From positions 31,304,996 to 31,368,995 of the forward strand of contig LS997566.1 in NCBI GenBank assembly GCA_000469685.2: a DNA stretch of 64,000 nucleotides. Direction: 5' to 3'. This document shows, in pieces, positions 49,565 to 61,393 of the stretch (positions within the stretch are counted from its first letter, which is position 1; every line of letters begins with the position of its first letter). The position numbers were made by a program, and so were the translations under genes. The notes under the pieces are model-generated. The model did not search any database. It saw nothing but the letters and a program-made list of their open reading frames with translations, and was not told the DNA's origin. The DNA is from Haemonchus contortus (Eukaryota; Nematoda; Chromadorea; Rhabditida; Trichostrongylidae).

Positions 49565-51420
49565 ACAGATAGTGGACTTCCTGTATTGCCTGTCCCTTAA
49601 TCATCAATTTCTTCGAGCGGGCGCCGGTAAGCTCTCCGGTCGTTCCTCTCGCGAGCCGTAGTCGCCTAGTGCATTGTCCCCGTTCGATGGACACGAGCTA
49701 TATCAGTCATCACGTTTCGAGCTTCCGTGAAGAAGTTTGACCATCGCGTCAGTGGCCGTCTTGGCATTCGTTTGATTGCCCGGAAGGATCCAATCAGTTA
49801 GGGTCTTGGTGCGTTCATAACATTCTAACATAGTGTAACATAACATAACGTTCATAACAATGTCGCGCAGTGTGTCCGGCCCACCTGATCTTTGGCAGCT
49901 TGGCATGAGCAAAGGTATCCCTAATCTTCACCCGTTGACGGCTCGAAACTCCAGATTCCTCTCTGCAACTCGCGTGTATAGGAACCTTCCGAGGATCGCC
50001 TTTCCCGTGAAGCCCTAGGGAGTGACGCTAAGAGCACGTTTATCGTGGTTTCGTTCAGTGCGAGTCTGCAAGGCGTACATCATAGCAAGTAGGACTACAG
50101 CGTCGAGGGGGTGAGCCAGATGTTCTTTATCGCCTTCTTTGTTCCCTAGATATTCATTGATATTCCCCATGATTCTTCTTCTAGCTCCCGAGGTAGGTGC
50201 CAAGCATAATTTATTTTTTTATTTATTAGAAGATGTACCTTGCATACATGAATTGGATAATGTAAAATGAACTGAGCCTGATAAAAACCATGAATGATGT
50301 AGCAAACTTATAACAAACATAACGAGAGGCAAAAAAAGAAGAACATAAAAGTAAATAGTAAATAAAAAATAGAAGGTGGAAATAAGAGAACTGTGCTAAA
50401 GTGTGACCAATTCAGAGGAATGTAGAGCATGCTGTTTGCTAAAAATAGAACTCATTGATGTTATTTTTCAATTCTAAGATACTTCTAGGCAAACTCTTTA
50501 ATTAACTTATTGTATTCCAAAGAAGCCCTTGCTGAGAAAAATTTCATGTCAAATCATGGTAAATTGCATCATGTTAAATTTCTGGTGTAGATACACCTAG
50601 CTAGAGCTTTCTGAGATATTCGTTTTCTAGAGCGTTGAGGGTGCATCAGGTAGCAATCCGCTTCTCTTAAACCTCGTCTTCGTCAGGTTCGCTCGCAAGC
50701 AGACCATTCAACAAGCGTTGTCAAACTCGTCAGCATTCGTCTCCCCTGCTCGATGTTCGAAGCACGATTCCGGCTACAAGAAGAGTTGATTTCAGTGAAA
50801 GTGGACAAACTTTACTCCCAATTGTCGTATAACGCATGATGTTTTCGCTGCCCTGAAAAACTTGAACTTGATGGCCTGAAACTGCTGAACCCCTTTTTTC
50901 TTGACTTTGACTTCTAATACATAGTACGGTGGAATGCTGATCGTGAAGTTTTCGTAGAGCACACGAAGCATCCTTAAGTATTGAGTAGAAACAGCGAAGC
51001 TGTCCGAAGCTTCAATTCAAAAGCTTTCTCCAAATCGATGACCATCAGACATGACTATCTTGTACTTGCGAAGTTTCGATGTTCATGTAACAGTGTTGAT
51101 GTGATCGATTGTGCTGGACCCTCTCCGAAACCCTGTTCGCTCACATAGCAACCCTTTCAAACTCGGCAACCCTTTCAAACTTCTGCCAATCTTGTAGAGG
51201 ATCACTTGTGGGAAAAGTTTGCAGGGTGTGGTGCAGTAGGATCGAAGTTGTCGCTGCAAGAGAGGCACCGCACGGGAAGGAATGTAGCTGAATGCACCAG
51301 CAGGTGAGAAATTCAGAGGAACGAAAGAACTAACAGTAGAACCGCGCCAAAAGTAATAATCGCCTAAAGATTGAACTCTATGAAGAATGCCAAAATTGTT
51401 ATAACGAGGCAAATGGTCCG
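49565..51420 (-). mobile_element. Decayed RTE-clade retrotransposon, minus strand
   Basis: From right to left, the fragments follow RTE order: GFRRGSSTIDHINTVT near 51130-51085, TKTRFKRSGLLPDAPSTL near 50690, ARRRIMGNINEYLGNKEGDK near 50190-50125, and LTDWILPGNQTNAKTATDAM near 49800-49745. It ends in RPLEEIDD near 49620-49595. About 400 bp of unrelated AT-rich sequence (50215-50600) interrupts it. Confidence 0.7.
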
Positions 51421-51583
51421 CGACAGCCGCGTGCTACGAATAGATCACACAAAACCGTTCCTGCTGCCCGTCTCTCAAGTTTGTAGATTACAGGCAGCAG
51501 ATAGATTGTTTGCATCGTTGCCTGGATCTCTCGTGCTATGTATACAGTCACACAGTTTTGCTAGTATCCCGGATAGATGCCGT

Positions 51584-51783
51584 CAAGGCCAACCAAGCCT
51601 TCCATCCCTCCGGGGCCGGTCAACTGGGGTACCAGACTGTCTGGGAGGATAAAAGCACTGACTTGAACATCGGCTGGTCACCGCAAGTCATTGTATAGGC
51701 CGCATACGCACTTATTACGCCACTACGATTCTGAATGGAAGTCAAGTGCGGGGGCGCATCCCTCGACGGGATTGATAAACGCC
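51584..51783 (+). mobile_element. tRNA-derived SINE copy, head-truncated
   Basis: Close to the family consensus: CCAACCAAGCCTTCCATCCC, GGATAAAAGCACTGACTTG, CCGCAAGTCATTGTATAGGC, GATTCTGAATGGAAGTCAAG and GACGGGATTGATAAACGCC. Confidence 0.8.
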
Positions 51784-51929
51784 AAAAACTTTATCCTTTA
51801 ACGTTTTACCACGACGTGGGCACTTTGCATACCGACGGGTATGCGAAAAGCCGAGCCAGAGTTTAGACATAACCGGTGGATGACTCTTCAATCTGGTTTG
51901 ATCCCATAAGGACCTTTCCAACCAAGGCA

Positions 51930-52115
51930 AAGGGGATTTTGGGATTATGAGCTCCGCAAACGAACAAAGATTAGGCTCGCTGTTGCTTATGTGAAGGAAT
52001 CAAAAATCAGGTGGGTTGGACACGTTGAGCGATTTTGAGGTAACCGTTGGAAAAAGGCGGATGCGCAGTGGATCATCAGAGGCCACTTCACTCCATTCAA
52101 TTTGCGGTATATGTA
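51930..52115 (+). mobile_element. RTE retrotransposon 3' fragment
   Basis: Reads ELRKRTKIRLAVAYVKESKI, then RWVGHVERF and GNRW, in one damaged frame. This corresponds to the C-terminal part of the same RTE family as 1925-3680. Confidence 0.6.
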
Positions 52116-52569
52116 CGATGAGTATGAGTAGCACTAAATGACTTTTATCAAGACCGCTGACAACAGACTAACAATTAGACAGGGAGCGGAATGTATTGCT
52201 TTGTAATATTCAAAACCAACAGTAACAGGAATATGAAACAGCTTTCTGTTTTGAATCCATTTTGCATTATTTTGATAATTTTTATGAATATCTAAGATGC
52301 CATATTCATTTGCTGCAGATATGTGCTTCTTTCAAGCTGCTCTGCCCCCACATGTCCCCAAAGCAGTTTGATTGGTTGCCCTCGCCCGTTTCCACAACAA
52401 CTGAGATAAGCCCACTAATGCTAAGATGAAGTTACTGTTTGAGTGCAACACGTTCTCAGCCAATTTTTATGTTTTGTTGATAATATCGTTCTGCTTGAGA
52501 GCAAGTGGGAAGAGGTGCTTAAAAGGAGCCCAGATCTGCGTATACAAAGCAAGTTGTAGAAGAAATAAA
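52116..52569. other. No gene recognised
   Basis: AT-rich sequence up to the left target duplication of the Penelope-like element. Confidence 0.4.
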
Positions 52570-52677
52570 CATCTCATGATATCCATGATCGACTCTCAAT
52601 AAATCTTGGCATAGTTTTGCAATAATTTTATAAGATTTTATTAAAACCTGATGCCAAGATGGTAAACAAATTTTTAT

Positions 52678-52715
52678 CAACTTACGTTTCGGCGTTATCG
52701 CCTTCCTCAGAGTTG
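52678..52715 (-). ncRNA. Hammerhead-like fold in the left Penelope repeat
   Basis: Minus strand: CAACT, CTGAGGA, A, GGCG-ATAA-CGCC, GAAA, CGTA, AGTTG. This is the mirror of the right-hand candidate, with C instead of T after GAAA. The same unpaired A follows CTGAGGA. Confidence 0.5.
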
Positions 52716-54484
52716 GAAACCTAAAGATAACTGCTATCCATTCCTCATTCAACACTTTAGCTTCAAAAACCGGTTCTCTAGACCTAATGTTTCCAAATGG
52801 ACATGATAACCCTTAAACGTTTTACCCACCTCCAACACCAACCGCAACGACCGGTCGTATGGACGACCGCCGCTAAACTACTGCAGTATACTATACGAGC
52901 TGCTGCAGTATATACCTGCACACCTCACCAACACTAATATGTTTCTCGACAGGTTGCGGGCGGCTAGTTTAAGACCCAATTACGTCATGGAATCTTTCGA
53001 TGTTACATCCCTCTACACCAATGTGTCGAATAAGGATGCTATGCAGGCCACTCTGGAACTGCTCAATGAATATGAATCATCGGTAAACACCTATGGCCTT
53101 TCCATTACCCAGATAATGGTTTTGATAAACGAGTGTCTTGAGTGCTCCATTTTTAGGTGGTCCGGGCAATATTATAGGCAGATCAGGGGATTGGCCATGG
53201 GGCAGCGGCTGGCACCCGTACTGGCCATAGTTTATATGTCCAAAATAGAAAAGCCGTTACTGGATCGCCGGCCTATTGTGTACTGCCGCTACATAGACGA
53301 CTGTTTCGTCGTCTGTTCTACGGAAGAGGAAATGGACACGTGTTATGATCTGCTTAACAGACAAGCAGAAAACATCAAATTCACACGTGAGAAGCCAAAA
53401 GATAATTGGCTTCCTTTCCTTAATACACAAGTCAGGCTTGAAGGGGGTCTTTACAGTACCAAATGGTATCGAAAGCCCAGTTGCAAAAACATTTTGGTAC
53501 ACTTCAATTCGGCACATCCCTTCAAAACGAAGCGAGCTATCACAAGTAATATGTTTAAAACGGCGAAATTGGTGTCATCCGGAAGGCAGGAGAAAACTGA
53601 GTCTATGGAGCTTGCAAGAACGATCGCACTTTCCAATGGTCACCCTCTAGCTCCTAAAAACGGTTATGGATCATATAAAAAGGAACAACGTGGCCCCGTC
53701 ATCGATAGTTTGGATAAAGTAGCGTTCTGTATCCCCTATATTAGTGATGCTGTAAGCTGTGAAATAAGAACGGCGCTGCACAGGTGTGACCTAAAGGACA
53801 TGGTACGTGTGGTCGAGATCCCACCTGAAAATCTTAAGCAGCGGCTGGTTCGAAACCGCTGCTACGATCGAATTTGCCTGACTCCCAATTGCGTCATCTG
53901 CCCTAATGGACAGGAGGGTGACTGCATGACACCAGGCGTGATATACCTGATCACATGCAATCTATGCGAGGAAGAGTATATAGGGGAGACTGGGCGACCT
54001 CTGTGCTCTGGAGGGTTTAAATCGAGCAAGGGTGGAGACCCCCTTGGGTGCACACCGAGTAGAGTCCCATAAAGGTGTTGTATTCAGAATTACAGTTAGG
54101 ATTCTATTACGAGAACCCCTCATCTCGGCGCGGAGAACACTTGAAGCGTTTTTCATCAAGGCTAGGTTTTTCCTCCAAAAATGAATAGGAAGGACGAGTG
54201 CCTAGCCGTGGCTAGTGAACTCGCGCCTTTCTCTGACCTCTGTGGGTTTTATATGCCTCTGGTATCACGGCGGGAGGGATAGGGCATATCATCTAAAGCT
54301 ACCCCAAGTCCCTATGGGGTAGTTTAGCGGCGGTCGTCCATACGACCGGTCGTTGCGGTTGGTGTTGGAGGTGGGTAAAACGTTTAAGGGTTATCATGTC
54401 CATTTGGAAACATTAGGTCTAGAGAACTGGTTTTTGAAGCTAAAGTGTTGAATGAGGAATGGATAGCAGTTATCTTTAGGTTTC

Positions 54485-54522
54485 CAACTCTGAGGAAGGC
54501 GATAACGCCGAAATGTAAGTTG
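54485..54522 (+). ncRNA. Hammerhead-like fold in the right Penelope repeat
   Basis: CAACT (54485-54489) can pair with AGTTG (54518-54522) as stem I. CTGAGGA fits the CUGANGA core, GGCG/CGCC forms stem II with an ATAA loop, and GAAA follows. Stem III would be one A-U pair around two bases, with predicted cleavage after A at 54517. One extra A lies between CTGAGGA and stem II relative to the strict consensus. Hammerhead motifs with tiny stem III are known in Penelope-like terminal repeats, usually active as dimers. Confidence 0.5.
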
Positions 54523-54758
54523 ATAAAAATTTGTTTACCATCTTGGCATCAGGTTTTAATAAAATCTTATAAAATCATCTCATGATAATCCGATACCGTT
54601 ACTACTACGTCTTTGCACAGTGCAGGATATACATATAATACATACAATTATACAGAAAAGCGCAAAAGATGCGGTTTTGCATTCGTGGGAAATATTGACA
54701 ACAATGCCTGCATAATGGAACTCCGAAATACGTAAGAGTAAGATAATCAATCTGGAAA

Positions 54759-57700
54759 TCACATTAACTCTTCAATATCGAACTCTGTAATGAGAGCGTA
54801 GTGATCTGATGGATAGTCATTGTCCTTGTGATGAGGAATGGGCTTCAAAGGCTCACTGCCAGAGTAAAGATACGATCGAACAGGTTTGATTTTTCCTAAA
54901 ATTCAAGTTCACTATCAAAATGATGAACAGGCTTCAACTATCCTAAAATGACTAGAGCCATGAGCGTCGCTAAGGCGAACTAAAAAACCTCCCAATTTCC
55001 TGCTCCCGAATAAGGTAAGGCTCGTTCTGGTAAATCCTTCTAAGCTTAAAATAGCGGTACTGCAGCCACTGACAGCAGTACCAAAATCCTTTGACTAGTT
55101 GTCTGACCTTGATAGAAGATGAAATCGATTCGATCTTGTGGTTCAGGAATAGTGAAGTCCCATTCCGGATTGTACTTATTAACAGTTGACCACGTGTGCC
55201 CTAAACGAATGTAGAATGAGTCTACAGGAAGAAAGGCTCATTCCTGCTTTGTGACCCTCTTCGTGAATTTCGTTGAAGAGGACTGTCTTCAAAACCAACA
55301 GGCGCCGTGGCGTGCAGCGAAAATCACTTCAACGTGCAATGAATACATTTATATGTATTAATAAACTATTAATTTACCCCTAGAACTGAGCAGTCAATAG
55401 AAAAAATAACTTTGCTGATTGCTGTGAGGTTTTCCACGCACCTTCTCGGTCGATAGGATCTTGACCAAAAAGGTTTTCATGCTAGCGCACAGTCCATACC
55501 TGGTTCCACATCAGAATCCGGATAGAGCTCTCTAAAGGAGTCGGTGAAGTTCATTTCTTGCATAATTTTCGTTGCTGGCCATTGCACTTGCCATCCGCCA
55601 TGTAGATCCCTAGAGAGGATGCAGTTATAGGAGAAAGGCAAATTCAGGTAGAAGGGCTCACCTCGTTTTGTCGGTCCAGTCGAGATGTGATGGAGAATTG
55701 AAATCTCCTCCGACAATCACCGGTACTATATCAGATTTTCTTCTCCATGCTGTCATCCTTGAGTTGTTTCTGAGCTCTTCTACGTTCTGCTCTCTCCCTG
55801 GAATAAAATTCGAAGGACATATGTAGACTGTTACAGGCAGAGGAGCATTATTTTCATGGACTTTTCCCGGATGTGATTTCAGTTCACTGTTAGCTGAGAG
55901 TGCGTACATATAAATGATTCGTTGAAAATATTTTATGACTCGCCGCATCCAGAGTAGCGTAATGATATGAAAGTCTTGAAAAAAGTCTCAAAACAAGCGT
56001 GAGGCGGAGATTAATAGCCATACTTTAAAGTTTCCTGTGATCCTGATGTGTTTGGTGTATATTGTGGTGTTATGTTAGAATAACTTTATTTGAACGAAAT
56101 TTCAAACAGGTCGTCACAGCTAAGGGCTTAACAGACCCTTATCTGTGGATCATCTGCTCAAGCGCTGCAACTCGTTTGGTCATTAAGAAATCTATATCTC
56201 GAGCACACGAGAACCCAAAAATAATAAGTGACCACCTTTGGGAGAGAAGTTAAGCCTCCTTCCTGTTTTGGGACACTTCCCTGACCAGCTAATTGATGGT
56301 TCGTTAGGGCTAACTAATACCAGAGAAATGACATGAAAAGGCTTCTTCCTGATGTGAAAGAAAATGGGGTGCAATTGAATGACGTGCCGATTTAATTGGT
56401 ATCGTAGAAAAGGATAAAAAATAACGACTTGGGCGTTGATCAAACCCATCTGATTGATGCGCATGCGCACTTGTCGTCTGCGGCCTATACAATGACTTGC
56501 GGTGGCCAGCCGATGAACAAGTAAGTACTTTTATTTCCCAGACTAGTCTAATACGAAATAACCGAACCCGAAGGGATAGGAGGCTTTCTTGGTCTGAATC
56601 CATTTGAAATTCGAACCCGTTACCATGCGTGTATGATAGTACACCACTTGCGACTACACCACCTCTGCCCTAGCAGTTGTGTCCTTATTTGTTCCTAATC
56701 TAACCCGTTTTTTGCCCCTCTTCCCACTCGCAAGAGTAATGTACGGAACACAATGACTAATACTTAGACACAAAAGAATGCCATCTAAAGAAGTGTTCGA
56801 AAGCTATAGAAGGCTACCACGTGGACTGTCATCGCAGAATCGCAAAAAAATTTGAAAGAGTTACCTAGATAGTGACTAGGCCTCTCTCCTGCAAGAATTT
56901 GATCAATTGACGTAACCATCTTGTTGTATGCTGCATACGGTCCATATGAGAGATAGTCGAGATGCACTGACCAAAAATTGACAAAAATCAATGAATCGAC
57001 GACAATTCGTATTCCTATACCGGTACTAGTATCAGTGTAGGAATGTTGATGAAACTGAAATAGTGAAAAGAAAGCAGTTTACACGGATTTCTTCCAATGC
57101 TTGACTACAAGATGCTGGGAACCTCGTGCCTAGTCAGGATTGCAGTGTCTGGTGGAGTTCGATTCCTATGTTGCACACCGGTCCATTGTTCGCCGAGCAT
57201 TTGAGTAAGATTACCAATCACGTATTCATTCTCCACTTCCTGAAAATTTCCAGACGCTTCAGTAGTTGTACGATCTTTTCGCAATCAGACCATTGGAAAT
57301 GCCAAACCAAAATAATCTCAATTCTTAAAGCGTGCTTAACTACACTGGATCTCAGTTTTCGTCTTGTAGAGTTCACGATTGTGATTACGATCTAAGGTTA
57401 TACATATAATTCATCAAGTGTGTCTGTTGGTCTGTAGGTGGGTGCGTCGGAGTGTGTTTACCGGACATTGTTGTTCCTCAGCGCTTGCGATCTTGTTTCT
57501 ATGCGCTTAAAGCGCCCAAATTGGGAAAAGGTGCAGGTGGCAGGGTGGGAACACTGATGATAGAAAATAAGAAGGGTTTAAAAGTGGTACATGTTGAGAA
57601 GGAGTCTTAAAAGACAAGAGGCACTGGGATAGTACGCTTTTTCCACTTGCAAATCATTGAGATCGCTTTGATAGCCCATGTGGAGTGTAAATGGAAGCAG

Positions 57701-58588
57701 ATGGCTAGTCATAGGAGCTGATAAAAGGATAAAGTCTTGTCTGTGGGATGCACCCCATATTCAACTTCTATTCAAAATCGTATTGCCGTATCGAATGCGT
57801 TAGAGGCCTATTCAATGGTTTGAGGTGCCCTGGCGATGTGCAGATCAGCGCTTTCATCCTCCCAGAGGAGTCTGGTACCAATCAACCGACCCCAGACAGC
57901 TGGAAGGCTTAGTTGGTCTGGGAAATATCGATCGTGGATTCAAAACTGTAACCATGCGAACCAACCATGAGATAGTACGCCTCTTGCCACTATACCAACT
58001 CCATTAGTAGCTGATAACATTTGATAATGGCTGATAAGTGGGCCCAGAAAACGAGAAATCTGGTCCATTGCGTCCGCCAGATTGAGATCCCTGACATTTT
58101 GTTGGGTGATGTGGGATGGTACGGGATCGCAAAATCTTGGAGACAGGAAGGGATAAAAAGTACAATCCGCCAAGTATCGGGTGTAATTTGTAGTTATATG
58201 TTAATGTTGTCCTAGATATTAGCGAGTGTCGATTGCTGTCCCTGCATCATTCTGAAAAATTATCAAAAGGCGAACGATTCAATTTCCATTTAATTCTAAA
58301 TGTGTTCAGAGCGTAAACGAGCAATTAGTGGCTGTATCACAGTTCCGTGCATGCATTGGGCTTTGAACCTGCTAGAAAAACATTGGAGAAGTTACCGGCA
58401 CTTTTTCCAACCTGGAGAGCTACAATGTCTGGATTCACTAGAAGAATATGTTTGGCAATCTTTTGAAGACCATTGTGCACTGAAGCTCCAGACAACCAAA
58501 TATTGAACGTCATCACCCGCAAGATGCCACTGACGCAACCAGCGTATAAGGAGAAGAGAGCAAACCACATGCAAAACAGTCGAGCCAT
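54759..58588 (-). CDS. Secreted EEP-superfamily phosphodiesterase/nuclease-like protein (paralogue 2)
   Basis: Exons: 58588-58412 (177 nt), 57239-57123 (117), 57054-56865 (190), 55797-55662 (136), 55609-55500 (110), 55200-55108 (93), 54895-54759 (137). Total 960 nt, 319 residues, stop TGA. Phases 0,0,1,2,1,1 and the lengths of exons 3-6 equal those of the plus-strand paralogue. A signal peptide covers about residues 1-20. The catalytic set is complete: VMTFNIW (Asn29), Glu60, HLDY (129-132), GDFN (192-195), DRIDF in exon 6 and SDH (304-306). The substrate is unknown; sphingomyelinase- or DNase-like activity are both possible. A TTTCAG acceptor ends two bases before the ATG, suggesting spliced-leader addition. 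A Penelope-like element sits 171 bp past the stop. The first donor (GTTGGA) is weak. Confidence 0.9.
56432..56670 (-). mobile_element. tRNA-derived SINE copy with complete head
   Basis: On the minus strand the head reads TGGTGTAGTCG (A box) and GGGTTCGAATTTC (B box), followed by the family body. It lies in intron 3 of the minus-strand EEP gene, in the gene's own orientation. Confidence 0.8.
57735..58003 (-). mobile_element. tRNA-derived SINE copy, diverged
   Basis: The head on the minus strand has TGGTATAGTGG (A box); the B-box region is mutated (CAGTTTTGAATCC). The body keeps GGTACCAATCAACCGACCCC and ATCCTCCCAGAGGAGTCTGG. It lies in intron 1 of the minus-strand EEP gene. Confidence 0.75.
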
Positions 58589-58600
58589 GCCTGAAATATT
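58589..58600 (-). promoter_or_regulatory. Candidate spliced-leader acceptor of EEP paralogue 2
   Basis: AATATTTCAG (58600-58591) followed by GC and the ATG at 58588. A strong nematode 3' splice site with no room for an upstream coding exon is the usual mark of trans-splicing. An untranslated 5' exon is the alternative. Confidence 0.6.
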
Positions 58601-61393
58601 ATTATAGCCACGGCCCTATTTTCTAGTAATAACACTGGCGTGAAATACGGAAGAACAAAAGGTATCAGAACTAAATGAAAACGAGAAATACCAGTCAGAG
58701 CTTGGTGCACTTAAAGGCGCACTTGTTCTACGCTTACCACGCTAAGAATGAGTGCAGAACAAGTGTAACACAGCTGAATGGCCTCATACACGAAATCGCA
58801 CCCATTGGATAGTATACAGGTGTATGCAGATTCACTAATGCTTCTTCTTTCGGGCAGTTGTGGCCCAGAATCTTCCTGGCCCCACCTAGTGCTTTCCTGG
58901 ACAACCTGGTTTCACAGCCCCCCTGCTGAATGTGCTGCTTTTTCATGTTGGGACCATTAGATGACAAAGCTTTGGAGTACAAATAAGAGCAGTTCATTTT
59001 TAAGGCATTTCCGAGGTGCTACTTGACGTTTCTAGTTATCATAGAGCAGAAAATCCAGCTTTCAATCTTCGAAGATCTTGTCAGACAACCTAACTTTTCA
59101 AACTTTACAGAACTTCTCGACAAAAAGTGGATGCGCTCTCACTCTTTCAAGGTCAATACAATAAGGTACTGCTCACTGAAATGGTGAAAATCAAGAAAGG
59201 TAAAGCAAATATACAACGTTTTTATCTCGAAGTTTCCTAAGTTTGAATATAGCCAATGACATAATACGACGATCAATCGAAAAAGGAAAATCTAAGGAAT
59301 GCACGTGAATTCCGCTCAACATACGGATAGCCTTGTTATGAACATAGTGTTCCCCACTAATCGGCACTCTCTGGACGGGGTATAATAAGCTTGTCAGTGA
59401 TTATGAGCACGTCATTACAAACTTGTGCCCTCAAACCATCCATGACACATCTCCTGAAGAAGAGATCACCATATTCATGAAACGACTCGCCTCTAGCCGT
59501 TGAAGAAGCCGCAAACTTGGGCTTTGAGACAATTACAGTATGACCGACATCGTTTACACCAGTGGCGCCCAGCAAGAAACACAGTCGAGCTTTCCTTTAG
59601 CAGATGGTCTTATGCATTTTCTTAGAAACCAATGATGAGGGAAATAATCGTTCGCCTTGAATTGGTTGCTCAAACTGATTCGGCCTATATCGAACCCTCA
59701 TAGCGAAAAAATTCGAGAGCAATAATATCAGTGCAATCAAAGGCTCAACCTACAAAGATGTGTCACTGTTGGCTTCATGAATGTTTGAACGCAAAGATAA
59801 CTTCGATCCTAGCACATTCTGAGCATCTGGATGGGATGAGGTATGTTCCTAGATGGGTTTATTTCTTGATCGTCATAGGCTATACTTCTCAAGGGCCAGA
59901 GAGCAGAATACGAGGAGCGAGTATGGTTCGGAAGAACGGAGAATAGTGGCGTGGACCGCGCTCCAAATCGGATGGAGATATTCAGAGCCTCGTCACTGAT
60001 TCTTTTTCTTTTATCTCGTCGTACTTATTGATTACACTTTTGCCCATTTCTTCATTTCACGTTACGTTTGTTACCACTTCGTTAAATAGGAAGATCGTAT
60101 ATATCTGAAGGGAGCGGGGGAGCGCTGTGGGTAGCGTAATCGGTGTAGGAACTCAAAGCTAGGATTATGAGAAAAATCCGATCTCCTGACAATGCGAGCG
60201 TCAAAGGTGGTTTAGACATGTTTACAGAAAAAACATAGACTAGTCTTCGAAACCGTCATGCAACGCTCTCATTTCAGCACGTCCGAGAGGGCGCAAGACA
60301 GCTTTGTGCTCTCCTTGAACAGGAGAGGGTCTCACGCTATGCCACTATACCGTAAAGATGCAAGAGAAGATGCACTCAAGCGTCTCGCTCCTATCTCATC
60401 AATAGGTAATCCCAACCAAATGCAGAGACTCTATATACGGAATCTGGGTGGAAATCAGTATTTGAGGTAAGCGAAAGAAGTAAATCGTGATGAGGAAAGT
60501 GGAACCCTGGAGCATGCTATCCTTTCGGCTTGCTAGAGCTCTTCTCGACATTCGTATTAAGGCATATTTGACAAGCTTCCATCCATAGCGATACCAGCAC
60601 GCAGAAGGATATAGACGAGGAGAAAGAAAGCTTCGAGATTGAGGCAAAGCGTGGAGGAAGAAAACCACGGAGTGGAGATCGGTGGGGCGATGGCGACTAA
60701 ATGGCTGGACAGAATTCAGTTAGCATCTATATTTGAGAAAAGAAAACTTTGAAGAAACAGTTGCAAGCGAAAAGAAGCAAGTGTGCTGTATGGAAAATCA
60801 AAAACACAATAGAATTGGGAGGCATTTGAGGTCTTCGCGTACTAATGGGGAAGAAAGTGGTCGTCAGTTCGAGTCCTGCCTAAGGCCGATTTGATTCCAT
60901 GATTCTGTTGCCTTATCGTGCTGAACAAGTTTAGCAAGAACGACAGGATGGTAAGAAAAAAAGGGAGAAATGCATGAGTGTGCCATTGGATGAGGACGCT
61001 TTAGAATGGATGAAAAATGTTGTTGAACGATGTTCTTTTAGACATTTATTCGTTTTCCAGTCAGATACTTGCATGCATTCAAATATCCACTGGAAACTCT
61101 GGAACCATTAAACTCACATTGTGATGCTTTGCTCACTGTACTTCTATTTTATGCTAGGGCAATAGATAACTAAATATGTATGTTTGCGGCAAATTCTGAC
61201 AAACAATTTGGCAATGCTACATGTTAGAAGAATCTTGTAATTAAAGCACATCACAATGCCTTCAAGATGTCTCATTTTTCTTCTGAATTTCCTCCATTTA
61301 TCCAGCATGAAGTATAAATGGATAAAGCCTCTAGCGTTTGATCAATTCCATTTCGGAATGCACCGAAGTTTTTCTCAATTACCCTTCCGAATT
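58601..61393. other. No gene confidently recognised
   Basis: A minus-strand frame from about 59610 to 59360 (containing VIVSKPKFAASSTARGESF, stop TAG) has protein-like composition and could be a terminal exon, but no partner exon is identified. A B-box-like GTTCGAGTCC occurs at about 60877 without a convincing tRNA fold. Confidence 0.25.

Larger units (their letters stand above)
52582..54575 (+). mobile_element. Penelope-like retroelement with inverted terminal repeats
   Basis: A reverse transcriptase/GIY-YIG frame (52939-54072, open upstream to about 52894) lies between inverted repeats of about 256 bp (52625-52880 and 54320-54576). RT landmarks are ESFDVTSLYTNVSNKDAM, RQIRGLAMGQRLAPVLA, CRYIDDCFVV and NWLPFLNTQV. 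The endonuclease starts GVIYLITCNLCEEEYIGETG and then meets a frame shift near 54015. The continuation (HKGVVFRITVRILL) is in another frame. The N-terminal RT part is missing: the left repeat joins the frame directly at 52880. CATCTCATGATA flanks the element (52570-52581 and 54576-54587). A short extra stretch, 52582-52624, precedes the left repeat, as Penelope elements often show. This copy is not autonomous. Confidence 0.9.

Noticed and set aside
60830..60905. Possible tRNA with GTTCGAGTCC B box
   Set aside because: No matching A box or acceptor stem could be paired.
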